A stretch of 64,000 bases of DNA. Origin: Aurantiochytrium sp. KH105 (taxonomy: Eukaryota > Sar > Bigyra > Thraustochytrida > Thraustochytriidae). The position numbers and the translations under genes were made by a program. Below are positions 26,720-36,900 of the stretch, in pieces (the stretch's first letter is position 1; the number at the start of each line of letters is the position of its first letter). The DNA lies in contig BGKB01000049.1 of assembly GCA_003116975.1 (NCBI GenBank), forward strand, positions 1 to 64,000. The letters are read 5' to 3'. The notes below the pieces were generated by a model. It had not been told where the DNA came from. It did no database searches and saw only the letters and a program-made list of their open reading frames with translations.

Positions 26720-29392
26720 CTAGCATGTATCTAGGGCAAACATTAATACGGCCAAGCCGCGGCACAGGCTGCCATGGCTGCTGCTCCGATCCGCACCCTT
26801 GCGATTGAGTCGCGCCGGCTCATCCTCTTCCCGCAGCTCCCCTGGCGACGCGGCGTAAAACCTCACCACTTGTTGGTAGTTTGAATGAACAAATCAAGAA
26901 ATCTTCTTGCTCTGCCTGCCTCTGGCCTCTGGCTGCTGCTGCTGCTGCTCTGCAGCGGCTGATCGCAAGTGAGCGAGGCGATCGCGAGCGTGCGTGCGGT
27001 AAAGGCACACGTCAGGGCGGGAAGCGCAGCGACGCGGCGGCGGTCGACCGCGAGGGCGCGCGGTCAAGCGGTTTACCCTCATTCTCGGCGGCCGCAACAA
27101 AGCCCAGGACGGACAGTAGTGATGCAAGCGTCAACACAGGTGGTCTGAGAATGAGTGACTCCTGCAGCAGCAGCTACAGCCAGCAGCTGCAGCTGCATCG
27201 GCCTCCCTCTTTCTTTTCAATTTTTGTTTGCATTCAACAATGCCATCGCTTCGCGGCAACAGGAGAGTATAGTACCAGGTCGAGTTCCGGGACCCCGGCT
27301 CGCATCGGTGGCAGGGCAGAGCGGGGTCTGCATCACATCGCGTCGAGGAGCACAGCTCGCTCGTTCGCAGTCGCTCGCGCCGAATTGGCTTTCGAGCGTG
27401 GCCCGCCCCTCCGAGCTCGATTCGAGCGCCTCCGAGCCCGCTCGCCCGCCCGCCCGTCCGCCCGCCTGCCAGCCAGCCAGCCAGCCAGCTAGCACAGGCA
27501 TCCAGCCAGCCAGGTGAATGGCGGGCTTCGCTCCGCCCCGCCGCCGCTGCCGCTGCCGCTGCGCAGCGAGCTAGCTAGTTAGCTCGCTTCTACGGCACGG
27601 AGCCGAGGAAAGCCTGCTTCTTTCACATTTTCCTTTCTTCCTCCGAAAAAAAGTAAAAAAGGAGGGAGGAGGCGCCCGCCCTACGTGCACGAACACCTGC
27701 TCCGGCGACTCGAGGCCGCTGCCGGGTGCACGACGGAGGGAAGGAAAGGGGGAGGAGCCTATATACACGCGCGCGCACGCACACCGGAGAAGCGCCCCGC
27801 CCTGCTTGCCAGCGCCTGCCTGCCCAGGCTGGGGCCAAGGCGAGATGGAAAAAGAAAAAGCTTATGAAAATTTGGTGTACGAGCTCGCCGCAGGGTGCCT
27901 TCGATCGATCGACTGCGACGGGCGATGAATCAGCCAGGGTATACGTATAGTACGTTGAGAGGACGCTGGTTACTGTTGCTAAAATCTCGCGCCACCGACG
28001 GCTAAAAATGCTTGCGATGCGGAGACTGTGCAGTGGAGGTGTAGATTCGGCCGTAGCGGCGCAAGGCTGCGCTGGATGGGCTGGGGGTCACGGTGCCAAA
28101 AGCGGCAGCTCGGTAGCTAGGCAGATCAGGGAAAGTGCTCGTCATCAGCCACACCAGCTGCAGCCTTCAGAACGGCATGAGGGCAAAAAACAACTTGACA
28201 GTGGTGAATGAATAGTTGGTTGGAAACGAAAACAGCCAAAAAGAAAACAGCGCTCGTTGAGCTTTCGACCAAGAGCCCACTTCCGTCCAGTGCCTGTCTA
28301 CGCTGGACGAAGGATCCACACGGGGCCGAGGGAGGCCATGCCACGCGCAACGGAGGCTGCGTTTGCTTTTCTCAACCCACCGCACGCCAGGGTAGTGCGG
28401 CCGACGGGTCGCGTCGTCAGCCTCCATAAGCAAGCCGTACTTTTCCACAAAGCGGGGGTAGCCTGCCAGGTGCAGCACACACCCACCACTGGCACTTGCA
28501 AAAAAAGTGAAAAAGCAAAAGCACGTCATCGCGATCACTTGCCACGAAAACAACATAGTCTGCGAGTAAAGCCAACCAAGCCAAACACAGCCTTGGACCC
28601 TGATCATCCCACGTCTCTTGCCCAGTGCGCGCTGCACTGCACATGCCGACCATCGGCCACTGCAGGCAGGCAGGAATGGCTGTCGCTGCCAGAGGTGCGT
28701 GGGCTGAGGCCTGAGGCAGGCTGCACCTCTTGGCGGCGGTGCGGGCACGAAGAAAGAAGGAGAAAATGCAGCAGCCAGGCAGGGGGAGGAGATGGGAGGG
28801 GAAGGAAGGCAGTGTGCGACGCCAGGCTACTAGAAGGACTGCACTGCACCGCTCTACTACTCTGCTTGGCTGGCCTCGCTAGCCTGGTCAGGCGCTGCCA
28901 GAGTCCACGTCGCCGCGGCGCAGAGCAGAGGACGCCGCCAACCTCAGGACGGGCTGCGGGCAGCCTGCAGCAGCAGCAGCAGCAGCGCGGCGCGGCAGGG
29001 CGTCCGCGGCCGAGCCCGTGCCTCCGTCCCCGGAAGGAACTTGAACTCGTTGTTATTACCAGGAGCTATTGTCTTTATCCGGCATGGGCACTCAAGATTC
29101 ATCTCATCGGCAATGGAGGAATGAATGAGTGAATGAAAGACGGGAAGAGCATTTACGCTCGTCGCAGTCGCCAGCAGCGGCGGGCGAGGTGGCTGTACGG
29201 GCGGAGTGAGTGTCTTGTGCGCGCACACGACCGCGGTATAGGCCTACGTGTCGCAGCACAAACCTCTTGTCGACCGATCGCAGCAAGAAAAGTTTCCTGT
29301 GCAAATCAATCTGCTTCGCCCAGTAAACGTAAAAGCTTTCGTAAAAAAGGCTTTTGTTACTTGATCGGCCGGCTCTTTGTTTGAAACCAGCG

Positions 29393-32300
29393 TCAGGGCC
29401 GCGGCACGTGCAGCTGCAGCTGCAAGCCGCACGAAGTTCCCGAGATTTCCTTTTGCTTGCTTTTACTTTTTTTGCTTCCTTGTTTCTTTGCTTGCAGTGG
29501 CAGTGGGTTGCCTCCTCGCCTATCTAACAAATTTTTGGAGGTACGTACACCATCGGTGGCGCTGGTAGATCTGTTCTTGACGTAAAAGGTAAATCTTGGG
29601 CCGTCGAGCGCCCCGAGCGCCAAGACGTCCCCGTGCGCGAGCCTCCTCGGCTCGGAACGAGCCACTCGATGTCCATTTATGTAGGTGCCATTCGTGCTCA
29701 AATCAACGAGCTCTGCGCCGAGACTGTCAAGATGCAAGATCAAATGCCGCTTCGAAACCAATCTTGGACGCGACTTCTCGGTCTCGTCATCATCATCAGC
29801 ACCGACAAGAATGTCGCTCGGCGAACTGCGGCCAACGATGACGGGCGTACAGCGAAGCGGAAACACTCGACCCGAGATCGACGCAAGCTCGCACTGTGTT
29901 CTCGCCCCTTCCCTGTTCAACTTGGAATGCTGAGGACCCGCTGCCGCTTCTTCCTGTGCACGCGCGTCAGACGCTTTGGCGTGCACAACCTCTGACAATT
30001 GCCGCCGCACAATTCGAGCTTCCAGGCGTGCAATTGCCGTAAACACTTGAACTTCGACCCCGCCATCTGTCTGGCAAGCACACTCTACAGCATCGGAGCG
30101 CTTCGAGGCAACCACATTCTCCTTCTTTCTCTTCGATGACGCGGCAGCGCATTCTGCAGCAAAAGGGTCAGAGACGACGCCTCTCTGAATCGACGCCACG
30201 GCCGCCGGACACATCGAGTTCACGCTTCGCTTACTCGACTTGGTCTTGCGCGCCAAAGGAGGGAGGCCCTTTTTCGAAACCTCGCAACCTCTTCGAATGG
30301 ACTTGAGACGTTTTGCTTTCTCCTTACGTCTGTGCTCCATCCCATGAATATCGAAAAGCACCTTTTCTCGAGCTTTCAACGACTGCAAAGGTCTTGGCGG
30401 CGGGGAATGCCTCGCCAGGTGCTCGATTTGCGCAAGTCGCAACCTTTGCTCTTCAAGTTGGTCGCGCAGACTTCGTTGCATCTTTTGCACTTTCGCCAGA
30501 CCTGGAAGCAAAGTCTGGGACACTCCCAATCGCGAGCAGTCAAGCTTTCCTTCGACGTCTTCTCGAGCATCTTCATCCCGCAAGTTCGACTTTTGTTGAA
30601 GTTCAAGCAGATGCTGAGCCGAATATACAGAATGATCCCGTCGTTGCGCCGAAGCGCGGGCCCACTGCCGCTCGACGCGAGCCCGAACCGCCTTGCGTAA
30701 CTCACGCTCTGCTTCTCGCTTCAGTTTACGCTGCTTAAAGATGCTCCCATCGTTGCGCCCAGCAGGCCCTACTTGGAACTGGAAAACGTCTTGCAACTCG
30801 CGTCGATTCTCCACTGCACCATGAGGTCCTCCGTGATCGAGACGCTCATGATTGGATTCATGATGCCCACAATGAGTGCAAATGTCGCGCGACATGCCCG
30901 AGCCGAGATCTGCTTCTCCATAACGCTCGCACTCGCATTTCAAGCACTTTCCGCACAAATCTTTCTTTCGCTTCGCCCCCGCAACAGGATGCAAACCACT
31001 GACAACAAGACATCCTCGTAGTGCCTCGAGTCGCGCTTCATGCCGTGCGAAAAGCATGTATGCAAGACGTCGACCCAGGACACCACGGACAAAAGCCTGC
31101 AGACGCACCGCCGCGGCAACTTTGCGACAAAGCGTCCTTCTTGCAACTGCCTCGACAGCCGTGGGCTTGAGCGCGCGACAGATGCTTCGTGCTGCGACAA
31201 ACTGTCGTTTGCTTTGCAGGATAGGCAATATATCCTTGGCAGACGCAAGTGCTGCACGAATCTCCTCCCTAGCGTCCCGACTCCGCTTCCGAAAGCGTCT
31301 TTCCCTCTGTCGACGAGGTGTCCGCTCGAGATGTCCTCGTCCGTGCCGTTGGAGAACAATCGCAGCGTCACGACGCCGTCGTAGACCCGCCACGCGCCTT
31401 TTTGCCAGCCACGCTCGCACGGTTCGAGCAATAACACCCACAGCGCGCTCGACTTTGTGTTCCCATGCTACATCGACAGCGCAGAGATAGTATCGTGCCA
31501 TCCATCCCCGATGGCGCTGCCACATGGCAGCAATATCTTGTCCCTCACGTTGTGCCGCAAGGACCAAGGCACGCGCGCGCCGCTCCACACGCCCGCGGAA
31601 TATCTTTTGGATTTGCACTGCAGCTCGATGGAGCTTTATTTGTTCGTGCGCAGCGCGACGTGCACGTCCCTGTCTGAAACTCCGCTGTATTTTGACAGCG
31701 CAGGCTTCGATCATGCGCTCTCGCTTCCTGAGGGCGGCAACGCGCCACATTGCTTCGCGCAGCCTTCGCTTGGCCAGAATTTTGCGAACCCGGCGCTGGA
31801 TCACCCTCGCCGCATCGTCCCGTGAGAGAACCTGCTTCGAACGCGCAGTACCCGTGTTGTGCGCATTCCGAATTCCCCCCACAAGCTTGCTGACCAGTAC
31901 CGCAACTTGCCTTTTACGTATGCTTTGGTCCTTCCCGATGCGCTTGGATTTGAGCAAGGTCTTGTTTCCGTCCTCCTCAAGCGCCGCTGCGGCATCGAAG
32001 ACGGGTTCAAGCTTGCTTTTCGCACTTGCAAGAATGTGGTCAAAGGCAGTCTCACCCCGCTTGTTCACACGCAACACCTGGGCCACGTCGTACCCGACGC
32101 CTTTTTTCAGAAGAGCATTGGCTGCATTAACGTTACCGTACTTTGCGCATGCAATGAGTGGCGTCACACCTAATTTGTTTTCTTTGTTGGCGTCGGCGCC
32201 GCGCAAGAGAAGACCCATTACGACTCTCCCTGCGCCAATACGGCACGCTAGCAAAAGAGGTGTCATTCCGTATGCGTCTTCAAAGTTGATGAGCTCAGAA

Positions 32301-32614
32301 CGCTGCTCTACTTTCCGCATGCCTCGTGGAGGCGCTACTCCATTCTGCGTGCAGACATCCAGTTCGTCCTCCTCGATCACATCGATCGCGCCTTCTAGGT
32401 CGAGGCGCTGGATCGCCTCAAACATTTGGCGTGCTCGTGGATGCGCATCATGCGGAAGGATCGACTTGGCATCCTCATCCTCGTTGCTATCATCGTCCTC
32501 ATCCGTCCACGAAGCAGATGAAGAAGACGAGGATGAGGACAAAGACGAGGAGGACTCGCGCAAAGACGACTGCGCTGTGTCACCTCGGAGTGCGCGCCAC
32601 AGCGCTGTCTTCAT
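29393..32614 (-). CDS. Ankyrin-IQ-Cys box-FHA scaffold protein, 1073 aa
   Basis: The start is an ATG at 32614. A Ser-rich then acidic N-terminus precedes two or three ankyrin repeats at about 110-200 (YGMTPLLLACRIGAGRVV; LGVTPLIACAKYGNVNAA). At least five IQ-type calmodulin-binding motifs follow, at about 268-280, 306-318, 332-345, 397-408 and 501-513 (AVKIQRSFRQGRARR; AAVQIQKIFRGRVERR). A Cys/His box at 554-589 (CxxCxxCxC, then CTHCGHHESNH) looks zinc-binding. A Lys/Arg-rich middle precedes an intact FHA domain near 930-1020, with VIVGRS, LVSKRHL and STNGTYINGHRV, so G-R, S-x-R-H and N-G are all present. The last ~50 residues are Lys-rich and unlike a domain. A GTACGT donor-like site near 29540 leaves open that the gene ends in a further exon. 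Likely a calcium/calmodulin- and phosphothreonine-responsive adaptor. Confidence 0.88.
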   Translation of the reverse strand: MKTALWRALRGDTAQSSLRESSSSLSSSSSSSSASWTDEDDDSNEDEDAKSILPHDAHPRARQMFEAIQRLDLEGAIDVIEEDELDVCTQNGVAPPRGMRKVEQRSELINFEDAYGMTPLLLACRIGAGRVVMGLLLRGADANKENKLGVTPLIACAKYGNVNAANALLKKGVGYDVAQVLRVNKRGETAFDHILASAKSKLEPVFDAAAALEEDGNKTLLKSKRIGKDQSIRKRQVAVLVSKLVGGIRNAHNTGTARSKQVLSRDDAARVIQRRVRKILAKRRLREAMWRVAALRKRERMIEACAVKIQRSFRQGRARRAAHEQIKLHRAAVQIQKIFRGRVERRARALVLAAQREGQDIAAMWQRHRGWMARYYLCAVDVAWEHKVERAVGVIARTVRAWLAKRRVAGLRRRRDAAIVLQRHGRGHLERTPRRQRERRFRKRSRDAREEIRAALASAKDILPILQSKRQFVAARSICRALKPTAVEAVARRTLCRKVAAAVRLQAFVRGVLGRRLAYMLFARHEARLEALRGCLVVSGLHPVAGAKRKKDLCGKCLKCECERYGEADLGSGMSRDICTHCGHHESNHERLDHGGPHGAVENRRELQDVFQFQVGPAGRNDGSIFKQRKLKREAERELRKAVRARVERQWARASAQRRDHSVYSAQHLLELQQKSNLRDEDAREDVEGKLDCSRLGVSQTLLPGLAKVQKMQRSLRDQLEEQRLRLAQIEHLARHSPPPRPLQSLKAREKVLFDIHGMEHRRKEKAKRLKSIRRGCEVSKKGLPPLARKTKSSKRSVNSMCPAAVASIQRGVVSDPFAAECAAASSKRKKENVVASKRSDAVECACQTDGGVEVQVFTAIARLEARIVRRQLSEVVHAKASDARAQEEAAAGPQHSKLNREGARTQCELASISGRVFPLRCTPVIVGRSSPSDILVGADDDDETEKSRPRLVSKRHLILHLDSLGAELVDLSTNGTYINGHRVARSEPRRLAHGDVLALGALDGPRFTFYVKNRSTSATDGVRTSKNLLDRRGGNPLPLQAKKQGSKKSKSKQKEISGTSCGLQLQLHVPRP

Positions 32615-32740
32615 CCATCCATCGACTACGGCGTGCAGCCTTCCCGACTCCCTTTACCTTTCGAGCTCGCGTGTCTGCGCTTCTGCGCTTCTGCGTGCCT
32701 GCGATTCATCAAAGTCATCGTCTCCTTTGGCCAGCGAGCG

Positions 32741-32799
<59 letters not shown>

Positions 32800-33124
32800 C
32801 AGCCCCGCTGTCACGCCCTCTTCAAGTCGTGCTATTCTTGCACACGCCGTTCTCTGTGCGCGGAACTCCGCGAATGCACCCCAGAGGCGATCTGATCTAA
32901 ATCAATCGTTCAAATCACAATCCATCAATCCATCCATCAATCAGTCGCACGGACGAGCCCACGGCGAGCCTCGACACGTGCAGCAACAGCGCGAAGCGGT
33001 GCTGCAAGACAGCGCTGGGCTGCGGCGTGAAGCGAGGTCTCCTCCCCTTTACCCCGTCTCCCCACCGCAAGAAGGCGCGGCGAGGAAAGCGCCACGAGAA
33101 GGAAGGGGCTTGCCTCACGGCGCC
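32615..33124. promoter_or_regulatory. Divergent promoter between the ankyrin-FHA gene and the coiled-coil gene
   Basis: About 510 bp between two head-to-head ATGs. It contains the AAGC microsatellite listed separately and, at about 32925-32945, short CATCAATCAATC-like repeats. I see no further gene. Confidence 0.6.
32738..32799. repeat. (AAGC)n microsatellite
   Basis: About 14-15 near-perfect copies of AGCA, starting from GAGCGAGC and ending at AAGCC. It lies about 125-185 bp upstream of the ankyrin-IQ-FHA start, within a divergent promoter. Confidence 0.95.
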
Positions 33125-33391
33125 ATGAGCGAGCTCGCTGCGAGCAACGAGGTCCTGGACGGCATCCGCGACCTGCAAGCCGCCGTCATGACGCTCGAGG
33201 GCGAGGTCGAGCGTCTCCAGAAGAACTGCGACCGCGTCGTCGCGTACCAGGACGACCTCCTGCGCGTCTGCGCCGTCTGGCACCGCTGGCTCGGCGCCGC
33301 CGCCGCGCCAGCAGGCCGCGGCTCTCCTGCCGCCGCGGCCGCTGCTCCTCCCCCTGCCGCTGCCGGCGTCGGTCCCTCGTCCGGCGAGTAG
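33125..33391 (+). CDS. Small coiled-coil protein, 88 aa
   Basis: The ATG at 33125 has a strong context (GGCGCCATGAGC). Residues 1-57 form an amphipathic helix with heptad-like spacing (LDGIRDLQAAVMTLEGEVERL, then VVAYQDDLLRVCAVWHRWL). An Ala/Pro/Gly-rich tail of about 30 residues follows. Size and helix content recall small adaptor subunits such as BLOC-1- or KxDL-type proteins, but no diagnostic motif is visible. The same frame is open upstream from about 32633 only because of the AAGC repeat, so I use the well-placed ATG. The first 57 residues look like real protein, whereas shadow frames in the same region are Arg- and Pro-rich. Confidence 0.6.
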   Translation: MSELAASNEVLDGIRDLQAAVMTLEGEVERLQKNCDRVVAYQDDLLRVCAVWHRWLGAAAAPAGRGSPAAAAAAPPPAAAGVGPSSGE

Positions 33392-33482
33392 CCACCCGCC
33401 GGGGCGTGGCCGGCCGCGGCGGAGGCCTCCCCGTGCGCGGGCGCGCCGCGGCGGGGCGGGCGGCGGGCGCGCGGGGCTCGAG

Positions 33483-33527
33483 CAGCGGGAGGGAGGGAGC
33501 CGCGGGGAGGGAGGAGGGAGGAGGGAC
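33483..33527 (+). repeat. G-run with G-quadruplex potential in the leader
   Basis: More than four GGG or GGGG runs separated by one to five bases on the sense strand of the giant IQ-protein gene. Both DNA and leader RNA could form a quadruplex about 410-450 nt before the chosen ATG. Confidence 0.8.
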
Positions 33528-33764
33528 GGCGAGGAGAGCGGCGGTTGGCCGAGGCGGGGGGGGGCATGCTGGACCTCGGCGCGGCGCCTTGCTTGCCCTG
33601 GGGGCGCACACCCCGCGATAAGGCCATGTATAGGAAGGTAGCTAGCCTGTGGAGGAGCGGAGCTGAGAGAACGAGGCGCGAACGGATCTGCAGAGCACAC
33701 GGCGAGGCGAGGCAAGAGAGGCAAGGCAAGGCAAGGCAGGGGCGAGGCAGGGAGGGCAGAGGCC

Positions 33765-33812
33765 GCGCGCAGATTCTCGTGCGCGGAGATCCTCGCGCGC
33801 GGAGATCCTCGC
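33765..33812 (+). repeat. Three tandem 16-bp repeats
   Basis: The unit GCGCGGAGATCCTCGC occurs twice exactly (33781-33796 and 33797-33812). It is preceded by a diverged copy (GCGCGCAGATTCTCGT-like) just upstream. It lies in the leader of the giant IQ-protein gene. Confidence 0.9.
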
Positions 33813-33937
33813 GCGCGCAGAGCGAGGCCAGGGCCGCGAGGCGACCTTGGCGGCGGCGGCGGGGCGAGGCGCGCGCGCCCTCAAGCGTCAGTGCCGCGGA
33901 CAGCGCAGGACGCAGGAAGGAGGGAGGAGGAGAGAGG

Positions 33938-36900
33938 ATGCCGACGGCGACCTCGGACGGCGGCGCGTACGATGCGCTCCGCGACCCGCACTGCCAGGTA
34001 GCAAGACGCAAGCACGTGCAGAAGCGACTGGTCGCCGTCGAACGCGAGGCCAAGCGCGCACGCGTCGCCGAAAGTGCAGGCGCCAAAAGTCCAAAAAACA
34101 GAAAAGGGAAAAACCACGCAAACGCGGTGGACGCCCTCGTGCAACGATCGACATCAACCCAAAGCGGAGGCGTCACCTTTCAGCGCCCAAGCGGAAGCGA
34201 TCCGCAAAGAGAGGTCGAAGTTCTCAAGTGTATCGTGCTCCGCGAGAATTACATTGAACGCATACGTGGTCTCTCTGGCGCGGCTCTTGCTGAAAAGCAG
34301 CATGAGTTCGTCGACCTGGCAGACCTCCTTCGAAGTGTCACGGTCGATGTCATCGACAATATTGCAAAGTGGAAGCGCGGTGCCCCCGCGGGCTCTCAGT
34401 TTGTATGGAATGGAACGAATTATCTCCTTCGCATCCCTTCCGATCTCGACTTCCTCCAAAAGAGCAACACCATTACCGCCTGGCTCGGCGCATCTGCGGT
34501 ACGTAACCCTTTCATGGTGACGCGTACATTGGACGAAAGTCCGGCCGCCAACGAACCGCTCGTACCTGGCCGCGTGCGCAAACCTAATTCGCCCACGAAA
34601 AAGGCCAATCCCTCGCGTAAAAGACCGCGTGGGGCCCCAGACGGGTCGAGGTCTGCTGCGAAAAACCCATACTCGACCCCTGTCGTGAATGACCCAGACA
34701 TGCAACTTGCGCCAGCTCCCTCCACGCCGCAGCGGCAACAGCGACATGACAAGAATCAAGACGGCCTCGCCTCTGTTGATGGGACGTCTCCGCCCCCGAC
34801 CTTTGCGATCACAGCACCACGCGAAAAGGTTGACATGATTCGCGTTCTTGAGGCAGAACGCATAATTCTGCAAGAAGAGGAAATGCACGGAATTTTCACC
34901 CGAAACTCCATCGGCCAGGTCGTCCCGGCCGCACTGGGAAAGGACGAGGCAAACACTCACGGGCGTCATACGCTCAAAGTTCGCGAGCAGCACGCCTCAT
35001 CAGCAGACGATGAGGGCAGTGAGGTCCCTGCTCGCGACCGTAGACACTGGCCAAATGGAACCTACATGATGGAGAAGGCCAAGCAAGGCGGCGAAACGAG
35101 CCCGTTGCACAGACACCACGCCCGGGGCCGCAAAAGTCTTCCCAAACGTCGTAGCCGTGGCGCCCAACTCGATCTCGACATTCGGCGTGCAAGAGCCGAG
35201 AACGAATCTCTCGAAAAGGACCTTCATGCCATGGAGACAATTCTCGAACGTGCGCGGGCTGACCTCGCCACTCTCGAAGCAGAGACAACCCAGGATGAAG
35301 TGCAAAATGTTGGCGGTCTCGATGCACCTCAGGGTCTCGCCCGCCGCCAACGCGATGCCCTCGTCAAGGCTTCTTTTGTCTCGAAAACAGAGATCGAGGT
35401 AGAGCGTCGACGCATCGATCTCGAGCATCGCGCAAAACTCCTCGAACGTAAAGAAGCCGTCCAGCAGCAGTTCCATGAACGTCAGCTTCAAGACCAACTT
35501 CGCATGCGCAAGGAAACGATCGAACGAAAACAGCGACAAGGCGACGCATTTGCGGCAGCCGTCGACATTCCCGAAGGAGAAGTTCCCGAGCACGAATTCG
35601 GAGAACCCGTGGACGAAGCCGACCTGAACCTCGAAGAAGAGGCGCCTGTGCGCCCTCTCGTTCGCGTCGAAGATGCCGCCGCAATACAGATTGAGCGTGT
35701 CGTTCGTGGCCGCCTCGGCCGACTTCGCTTCGCCCGCGTTCATGCTCTCCACTCGCGCTGCGCCCTTTCGATGCAGTCCGTCTGGCGAGGTCATCAGGGC
35801 CGCCTCCGTGCCAAGCTCGTGCGCACCCGCCGTGATGCAAGTGTACTCATTGAAAGCCTTTGGCGTGGCTGCGTAGCGCGCAAGCGGGTCTGGGAGATCC
35901 GCACCGCCAAGCGACGTCAAGAGGCCGCAACCCAGATCGAAAAACTCTACCGTGGTCTTCGCGGACGCAGGCGTGCCGCCAACAAACGTCGCCTTCAAGA
36001 ATACGGCCTTGCAGCGATCGCGCTTACAAACTCCTTTTTCCAAAGCGACCTTTTAGAGTTGGCTGCAGCTAAAGCCGACGAGATCGAGCCTGAGGCTTTG
36101 ACGCTTGTCAAGTGCTGTCTTTTGCTCACAGCACGCGGGACGTGCGCGCCAGAACCCCACGTGGAGCGTCTCATCAACTGGAAAGCCTGCAAGCGCGGCC
36201 TTCGCCGGCCCTACTTCCTCGACAAGGTACGAGCTCTCGCCATTGCCGCTCGCGCGGGTTGTCTTTACCTTCATGAAGATCGTATCACGGCCGTGCGTCG
36301 TCACATGCATGATCCAAACCTTACGGTCAAGCGAATGGCTTTTCTTAAACGCGGTTCGCGCGCCGCGCAGTTCCTCCTTCAGTGGCTTCAAGACATTGTC
36401 ATTTGTCAGGAAATCGTTCCCGAGTTCGTTGAGCCCGGCGCATACGAATGGTCCGAGTGGAAGGCCGTCATTGCCGCAGAGGACCCGGAGGGGCTCGAAT
36501 TATGGGAGCCAGCAGATACGGATTACGACAGTGACGTTATCGATCCGGATAATTACGTCCCAGAAGAAATTACTCGCTGCCGAATCACGCGGCCGCGACC
36601 TCTTCTCATCGCCATTGCAGATGATGTTCCCTGCGGCGCATGCGCCGAAATTTGCGAGCAGCTCAAACGGACGCTGCCGGGAACTTTTGTGCACGTCGCG
36701 CACGACAAATTTGAGGTCGATATTCTCCAAGAAATTCTCGATGGAGGACACTCTATCATCCTCGACGTGACTGTTGGCATGGGCGCGCGACAACGAAATG
36801 CTTTCAACCGTCGCTTTGCCGTTGCACGGTCAACACTAGAGCCGCGGCCTATGTTTGTTCTCGTCAAGGGCTGCGATCGAAATCGCGGGCCCCGCGAGCT

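Larger units (their letters stand above)
24355..29392. other. Gene-poor, repeat-rich 5-kb spacer upstream of the giant receptor gene
   Basis: This spacer lies between the start of the receptor gene and the 3' end of the ankyrin-IQ-FHA gene. I found no convincing coding region: the many open frames on both strands are Arg/Ala/Pro/Cys-rich, lack domains, and follow from high GC and short repeats. It holds microsatellite-like runs: GCAAG (about 24690-24730), CCTCCATTTCTT (about 24750-24780), TGGCATGGCG (24958-25003), GCAGGCAG (about 25675-25708), CCTGCCTGCCTA (about 25996-26020), GATC (about 26394-26410) and CCAGCCAG (about 27466-27490). A GC-rich hairpin is at 26686-26719. It likely contains the receptor promoter and 5' leader. 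Spliced or noncoding genes cannot be excluded. Confidence 0.6.
33392..33937 (+). promoter_or_regulatory. GC-rich leader of the giant IQ-protein gene
   Basis: About 550 bp of very GC-rich sequence. It includes a G-quadruplex-type G-run (33483-33527), GGCAA repeats (about 33718-33740) and three 16-bp repeats (33765-33812). Two ATGs (33566 and 33626) lie in frame with the IQ protein and the frame is open. However, the encoded extension is Arg/Gly/Ala low-complexity, so I treat it as leader. If those ATGs are used, the protein gains 104-124 basic residues. Confidence 0.5.

Noticed and set aside
33545-33937. N-terminal extension of the giant IQ protein from upstream in-frame ATGs
   Set aside because: The extension is low-complexity, encoded by a repeat- and G-run-rich leader. 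Normal protein composition begins at 33938. I kept it only as an alternative.
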